NCBI GenBank assembly: GCA_902780565.1
Contig: CACZGD010000011.1
Span: forward strand, 1 to 34,108
Direction of reading: 5' to 3'
Source of the DNA: Oscillospiraceae bacterium
GTDB taxonomy: Bacteria; Bacillota; Clostridia; Oscillospirales; Acutalibacteraceae
Length of the DNA stretch: 34,108 bases
The translations under genes and the position numbers were made by a program. Position 1 is the first letter of the stretch. The number at the start of each line of letters is the position of its first letter. Under the pieces are notes generated by a model. That model worked only from the letters and a program-made list of their open reading frames with translations, made no database searches and was not told where the DNA came from. Below, piece by piece: positions 29,830 through 34,108 of the stretch.

Positions 29830-32800
29830 TCAGCGATGCACGGGATAGGCTTCGGTCTGAATGCCGAAGATGCGCATCAGGACGTAAAGAATATTGTGGA
29901 ACATCTTCACGATATCGCCGAGGAAGCCGGTGTGGATCTTGCCGCAGAGCAGGCATTCCTTGACGACAGGCAGCTCGCCGGTGACGCTGTTCGTGTAGGT
30001 CTTGCCTGCAAAGGTCACGGTCGCGGTGTAGGTCGCGGAACCGGCGGAAACCGTGGTCGGCTCCACGTCGACCGTTTTCACGACCGCCGCCCCGTCGGCA
30101 TAGATATTCACGACCTCGCCGCAGGCGGCGCAGGTGAAGATCGCGACGGCGCTCGCGGTGCCGTTCCAGCCCCAGACGGGTTCGCCGAAGGTATGGCCGA
30201 GGGCGGCGATCGGCTCGGTGCGGGTGGTCTTATAAGCCTGCCCCTCCAGCTCGACGACGGCGGTGTAAAGCGTTTCCCCGTCGACAGCGCAGGTAGGCTC
30301 ACGCGTGACGACGCTGCCGATATCGGCGGTCAGGGCGACCGTTTCGCCGCAGGTCTCACAGGTGAAGGAAGCCGTGGCGACGGCAAGGTCCTCCCAGGTC
30401 CACACGGGCGCGTTCCGGGTGTGACCGAACGCGGGCAGGATCTCCTCCACCACGTCGCCGCAGATCCGGCAGACGCTGCGCACAAGACCGTCCTCGGTGC
30501 AGGTGGGCTCGGTGCGGGAGACCTCATAGTCATGACCGAAGCGCGCGCAGTATTCCGCGGGCGTGAGGACCGTGACGGTCAGCTCGTAAGTCTTGACGTT
30601 ATACTTATCGGTGTTTTCGGGCGTGTAGATCGCCGTAAAGGTCTGCTCGCCGGCGTCGGAGAGGACGGTTTCACCGTTCTCCCAGCTGAAGCCCTCCGGC
30701 AGCTCCACGTCGGACAGGGTCTTGCCCTGCAGCACGACAAGCTCGCCGGGCAGCTCGACGACGGGATCGACCTTATCGACGTCGATCGTCTTTTCAAGGA
30801 AGTCGCCGAGATCCACGGTCCCTTTCACGGCCTTATTGCCGGTGAACGCGGCGGGCGAAATCAGCGCGGCTGCAACGAAGGCGTCCGGATCCTCCGCGGC
30901 AGCATAAGCAGCGCCGAGGACGGACGGCAGACGCTCCGCCTTCAGACGAAGAGCGTTCGAGTAATCCGCAATGGTATAGACCATTTCCAGCTTCTGCGTG
31001 TAATCCGTTCCGTAGAATGCCATCGCCAGACCGTTGATCAGCTCGCAGTCCTCACGGATGTGATCGACGTTGCGGTCAATGTTCTGCGTAAGCCCGATCA
31101 GCGAGGTCTTGTTTTCCAGCATCCACTTCAGCTTTTCGGCGTCCGTGGTGTTGCGCTTGTAATCGGCGACCATATCGCCGACCTTTTCCACAAGCCCCTT
31201 CTCGCCGTTCTTGCCGACCAGAATGTCAAGCGCGTCACGGATGCGCTGCAGGACGGAAGTCAGATAGGAGTTGCCGAGGAACTGATCGGATTCCCGGTAG
31301 AATTTCTCCATGATCTGATCCTTCTTCTCGTTCCACTGATGGAGCATATTGGAGAATTCGACCTCGATCACATCGTCCATCGCCGCGATCTCCGCCGTCA
31401 CGGTCGTGCAGAGCGTATCGTCCAGATCACAGATCTGCGCGGCAAGCGCTTCTGAGAGCGCGACCTGCAGGACGTAAGTGACCTTCAGGGCGTGCGTGCC
31501 GGGCAGGAAATCCGGGACGACGGCTTCACCGGCTGCGATCGGATACGTTTTGCCGTCCGCGATCAGCGCGGCGGGGACGTACGCAAACGACGTGCCATCC
31601 GGCAGCACTAACGCTTCGGGCTGCGCGGCGGTCACGGTGAGAGAATCCGCGTCCGGATCGTAAGCGTAAGTAAAGTCATCGGCGTTAAAGACGGGCGCTG
31701 CGACGAGCAGCCGTTCGGCTGCCGCGGCAGCCGCCGCTTCATCCGGGATCAGCTCGGGAAGCGCGACCGACACGGTATTCTCCGCGGTAACGCGGTAGGT
31801 ATCCGCAAACGGCGCGATGACGCCGAGCAGGACGGAATCGGTATAGGTGATAACCGGCTGCGTGGGCGCGCTGTCGCCCATCACGTTATTCACGGCATAA
31901 AGGCCGGACAGAACGCTGCGGACGATGTTCAGCTCACCGGAATCGATGCGCACGGCGCTGGATACGGTATAGGGCTCGCCCCAGTCGTTTTCGTTCGCCG
32001 CGCTCTGGATCTGACAGTCCTCCAGCGTGACCTTGGATTTTTCAGTGATCAGCAACGAGCAGTTCTCGTCCGCCGTTTCCGTATCGTCGGACGGGACGAT
32101 CACGGCGTTGCGGATCGTGACCTTCGCCCCATTCTTCACAAGGATGGCAGCAAGATCGTCGATATTTGTCAGCGTAACGCCGCCGAAGTCCACCGTGCAG
32201 TCGCGGTCGATGATCAGGCGGATGTGATTGCTTGCGGCGTTATTCCAATGATAGACGCCGTCCTCATACAGGAAGTCGTCCAGCGTAATATACCCGTACT
32301 GCGCCGTCAGCACGATATCGCGGTCCGGCATCAGGCCGAACGCAAACGGCACGTCGTCGCGGGTCTCATACCAGTATTTGAGCGTCATGCCCTCCGGCGC
32401 GTTGAGCTGAGCCGTTGCGCGGGTCTGCTCGCCGTAGTTGAATGTTAGGGTCTCCACGGTTTCGCCGCGGGAAATAAAGGTGATCGTGTGCGTATTCACG
32501 GTCCACTTCGCGTAAAGGGTCACGTCGCCGGTGAAGCCCTCTGTCGTCGTGACGAGGCTTTCGGGCGCGAGGTCCGGCGTCAGGAACCAACCGTCGAACC
32601 GATAGCCGGTCTTCACGGGCGCAGCCAGCGCGACGGGCAGGGCGGTCTGATACCCGGTCGGGTTCGATTCGTCGTTGACGCCGCCGTCAAGAACATATTC
32701 GATCAGACCGTCGTAGGTGGTCTCGGCGTAGCAGGAAGCAAGCGTGCCGGTGTTGAAGACGCCGTCGGGCAGCGCCGTCCCGTCAAAATACGTGGAGAGC

Positions 32801-34108
32801 AGCGCCGTCGTATTGGCAAGGTCCTTGTAATTGAGCAGCGGCAGGATCACACCCGCGTCATGGAACGCGTTCGCAATCAGGGCTTCGCCCGTTGTGAGCT
32901 TCGCGTCCGCGTCCACGACGGCGCCGATCCGCTCGATCATGACGGAAAGGTTATCCGTTCTGTTATACAGCGTCGAGGAGGGGAAATTCTTCGCGATAAG
33001 GACCCGGACCAGCGGATCCGTGAGCTTGGCGGAATAGCCGGAAACGGAAACGTTCGGGTCATGCAGGCTGTCGCCGTACGCCTTAATCTGCCTGACGAGC
33101 GTATCAAAGGAGCCGGACAGCCACGTCAGCATGCCCGCCAGCTTTTCGCGGTCGTTCGCGCCGACGGCGGAGGCCGCAAAGTCCGCGAGGAACGCGCGCA
33201 TTTCATCCAGCGCGCCGGTCTCGTAGCCGTAATGCCCCATGCGGTAGTTTTCGTCGAGGCTGTTGAACACGTTCCCGGGCAGGACCTCGGGCAGCGCTGC
33301 CATGATCTCGCTCACCTTTGCGTCGCCGAGTTCCCTGGCGATCATGCCGAGGACAGAGAGATTCTCGCCGCTGCCGACGACCTCAAAGATCTTGTTCTGA
33401 TCGAAATAAGCCGTCCAGGTCGGGTAGTCCGCCGTGTTGGTGCAGATGATATCCGGGTATTCGTCATACCAGGGATACTGCGCGACATCACGGGGCCGCA
33501 GCGGACAGTCGTAATGCCGCTCGTCGCGATGGACAAGCCCCGCGCGCAGATCATAGGCGAAGTAGTTCGCAAGCGCGATGAGCGCCTCCTCCATCTCATC
33601 CAGCTTCAACTGATCGGAAATAAGCTCGGGCATAGCGGTCAGCAACGCGGCGGTCTCCTCTTCGCTGACGGTGAAGTGATCCGCCGTGGAAGCGCCGAGG
33701 AGCTGCAGCTCGAAGTCGACCTTCACGGTATAAACCGCAGACGGATCCTCCACAGTGAAGCTCTCGTCGATCTCGTCCGTCACGTCCGCCGAAACGGGTT
33801 TCGTTTCGATCACGGTCTCCGTCACGGTCCCGTCGCCGTTTGCCGTCTGCCGCACAAGGCTGATCGCCTTGGGCGCCCAGCGATAGGAGCCGTCCGTCTC
33901 GTTCGGCAGCAGAGCGTTTACGGAAACGGTGTTGCCGGAGATCTGCATCTTCGCCTGCACCGTCTGCGCCTTCGCGGTCAGGATATCCGTCGTGGACGCA
34001 TTCTCTGTCAGTTCAAGATACAGATCAAGATCCAGCCTGCTCTCAAAGAACAGAATATCATAGATCTCGATATCGCCGTAATGGATCCGGAGATCCGGAT
34101 TCGCGGAA
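29830..34108 (-). CDS. very large surface protein with InlB-type repeats, beta-helix and CxxC modules; 5' end outside the window
   Basis: The frame is open from the right edge to the stop at 29830 (about 1425 residues visible); the ATG at 33960 is internal, since upstream codons read on (LRIHYGDIEIYDILFF). Visible order: an Ig-like N-part; a long helical region with NYFAYDLRAGLVHRDERHYD; a Listeria-Bacteroides repeat (GYRFDGWFLTPD and LYAKWTVNTHTITF, near 32480-32610); a beta-helix-like stretch (~31850-32280) with SKVTLEDCQI; an Ala-rich joint; coiled-coil helices (~30950-31420); an MBG/Ig-like domain; and three GH...W...CxxCGE repeats (CRICGD, CETCGE, CAACGE). The end is CLLCGKIHTGFLGD followed by the amphipathic KMFHNILYVLMRIFG. 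No LPxTG motif is present. Adhesion or surface display is likely; the ligand is unknown. Confidence 0.85.
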   Translation of the reverse strand, partial: SANPDLRIHYGDIEIYDILFFESRLDLDLYLELTENASTTDILTAKAQTVQAKMQISGNTVSVNALLPNETDGSYRWAPKAISLVRQTANGDGTVTETVIETKPVSADVTDEIDESFTVEDPSAVYTVKVDFELQLLGASTADHFTVSEEETAALLTAMPELISDQLKLDEMEEALIALANYFAYDLRAGLVHRDERHYDCPLRPRDVAQYPWYDEYPDIICTNTADYPTWTAYFDQNKIFEVVGSGENLSVLGMIARELGDAKVSEIMAALPEVLPGNVFNSLDENYRMGHYGYETGALDEMRAFLADFAASAVGANDREKLAGMLTWLSGSFDTLVRQIKAYGDSLHDPNVSVSGYSAKLTDPLVRVLIAKNFPSSTLYNRTDNLSVMIERIGAVVDADAKLTTGEALIANAFHDAGVILPLLNYKDLANTTALLSTYFDGTALPDGVFNTGTLASCYAETTYDGLIEYVLDGGVNDESNPTGYQTALPVALAAPVKTGYRFDGWFLTPDLAPESLVTTTEGFTGDVTLYAKWTVNTHTITFISRGETVETLTFNYGEQTRATAQLNAPEGMTLKYWYETRDDVPFAFGLMPDRDIVLTAQYGYITLDDFLYEDGVYHWNNAASNHIRLIIDRDCTVDFGGVTLTNIDDLAAILVKNGAKVTIRNAVIVPSDDTETADENCSLLITEKSKVTLEDCQIQSAANENDWGEPYTVSSAVRIDSGELNIVRSVLSGLYAVNNVMGDSAPTQPVITYTDSVLLGVIAPFADTYRVTAENTVSVALPELIPDEAAAAAAAERLLVAAPVFNADDFTYAYDPDADSLTVTAAQPEALVLPDGTSFAYVPAALIADGKTYPIAAGEAVVPDFLPGTHALKVTYVLQVALSEALAAQICDLDDTLCTTVTAEIAAMDDVIEVEFSNMLHQWNEKKDQIMEKFYRESDQFLGNSYLTSVLQRIRDALDILVGKNGEKGLVEKVGDMVADYKRNTTDAEKLKWMLENKTSLIGLTQNIDRNVDHIREDCELINGLAMAFYGTDYTQKLEMVYTIADYSNALRLKAERLPSVLGAAYAAAEDPDAFVAAALISPAAFTGNKAVKGTVDLGDFLEKTIDVDKVDPVVELPGELVVLQGKTLSDVELPEGFSWENGETVLSDAGEQTFTAIYTPENTDKYNVKTYELTVTVLTPAEYCARFGHDYEVSRTEPTCTEDGLVRSVCRICGDVVEEILPAFGHTRNAPVWTWEDLAVATASFTCETCGETVALTADIGSVVTREPTCAVDGETLYTAVVELEGQAYKTTRTEPIAALGHTFGEPVWGWNGTASAVAIFTCAACGEVVNIYADGAAVVKTVDVEPTTVSAGSATYTATVTFAGKTYTNSVTGELPVVKECLLCGKIHTGFLGDIVKMFHNILYVLMRIFGIQTEAYPVHR

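Noticed and set aside
29836-31455. A 539-codon plus-strand frame inside the large surface protein
   Set aside because: Antisense shadow; no ribosome site, no domain.

Overview
The window looks like a metagenome-derived contig made of two unrelated pieces. The first ~1.17 kb carries two genes of Fibrobacter type: a multi-pass membrane protein, and a lipoprotein with a long Ser-rich linker followed by a histidine-phosphatase domain. At ~1166-1177 this lipoprotein is cut in mid-domain and joins, tail to tail, a NagD-like HAD phosphatase that is also cut in mid-domain. From there to the right edge the DNA is consistent with one moderately GC-rich, anaerobic, Gram-positive Clostridia genome (Oscillospiraceae-like): SpoIVB protease (endospore formation), IreB, an LtaS-like enzyme, a T-box leader, a dockerin protein, an HndD/HydABC-type [FeFe]-hydrogenase and canonical sigma-A promoters with 16-17 bp spacers. 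The species cannot be named from the sequence, but Fibrobacter next to a dockerin-bearing Clostridium suggests a gut or rumen sample. The junction is most likely an assembly chimera.

Layout of the Clostridia part. 1.2-3.4 kb: HAD phosphatase and Na+/solute symporter, divergent around a 13-bp direct repeat. 3.4-7.2 kb: promoter, Phe-specific T-box, pheS-pheT. 7.3-9.5 kb: LtaS-like phosphoglycerol transferase, convergent to pheT across two terminators. 9.5-10.4 kb: 14-bp palindrome, ireB and a conserved unknown gene. 10.4-14.6 kb: TIM-barrel sugar isomerase/epimerase-like protein, class I aminotransferase and a secreted PG-binding/DUF1906/dockerin protein. 14.7-15.2 kb: small unknown membrane protein. 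15.3-23.5 kb: ten-gene hydrogenase operon on the minus strand. 23.7-25.6 kb: pduL and spoIVB, divergent. 25.6-27.6 kb: DUF5685-DnaJ-zinc-ribbon operon. 27.8-28.7 kb: class II fructose-bisphosphate aldolase. 28.8-34.1 kb: zinc-ribbon membrane protein and a very large surface protein that runs off the right edge.

The most interesting part is the hydrogenase operon. The catalytic subunits (NuoE-like HydC at the front; an HndB-like protein, NuoF-like HydB and HydA at the back) bracket a six-gene block with 4-8 bp overlaps: DRTGG protein, RsbT/RsbW-like ATPase, a degenerate 'sensory' [FeFe]-hydrogenase, a second DRTGG protein, a PHP phosphoesterase and a second GHKL ATPase. The block looks like a redox/H2-sensing and signalling module built around an H-cluster protein. 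Related loci are known from other Firmicutes and Thermotoga, but the biochemical output of this arrangement is, as far as I know, undefined. PduL (acyl-CoA to acyl phosphate) just upstream and fructose-bisphosphate aldolase fit a sugar-fermenting, acetate- and H2-forming metabolism.

No tRNA, rRNA, CRISPR array, insertion sequence or phage gene was seen. The only gene-free stretch above 300 bases (3420-3773) is the pheST promoter and T-box leader.
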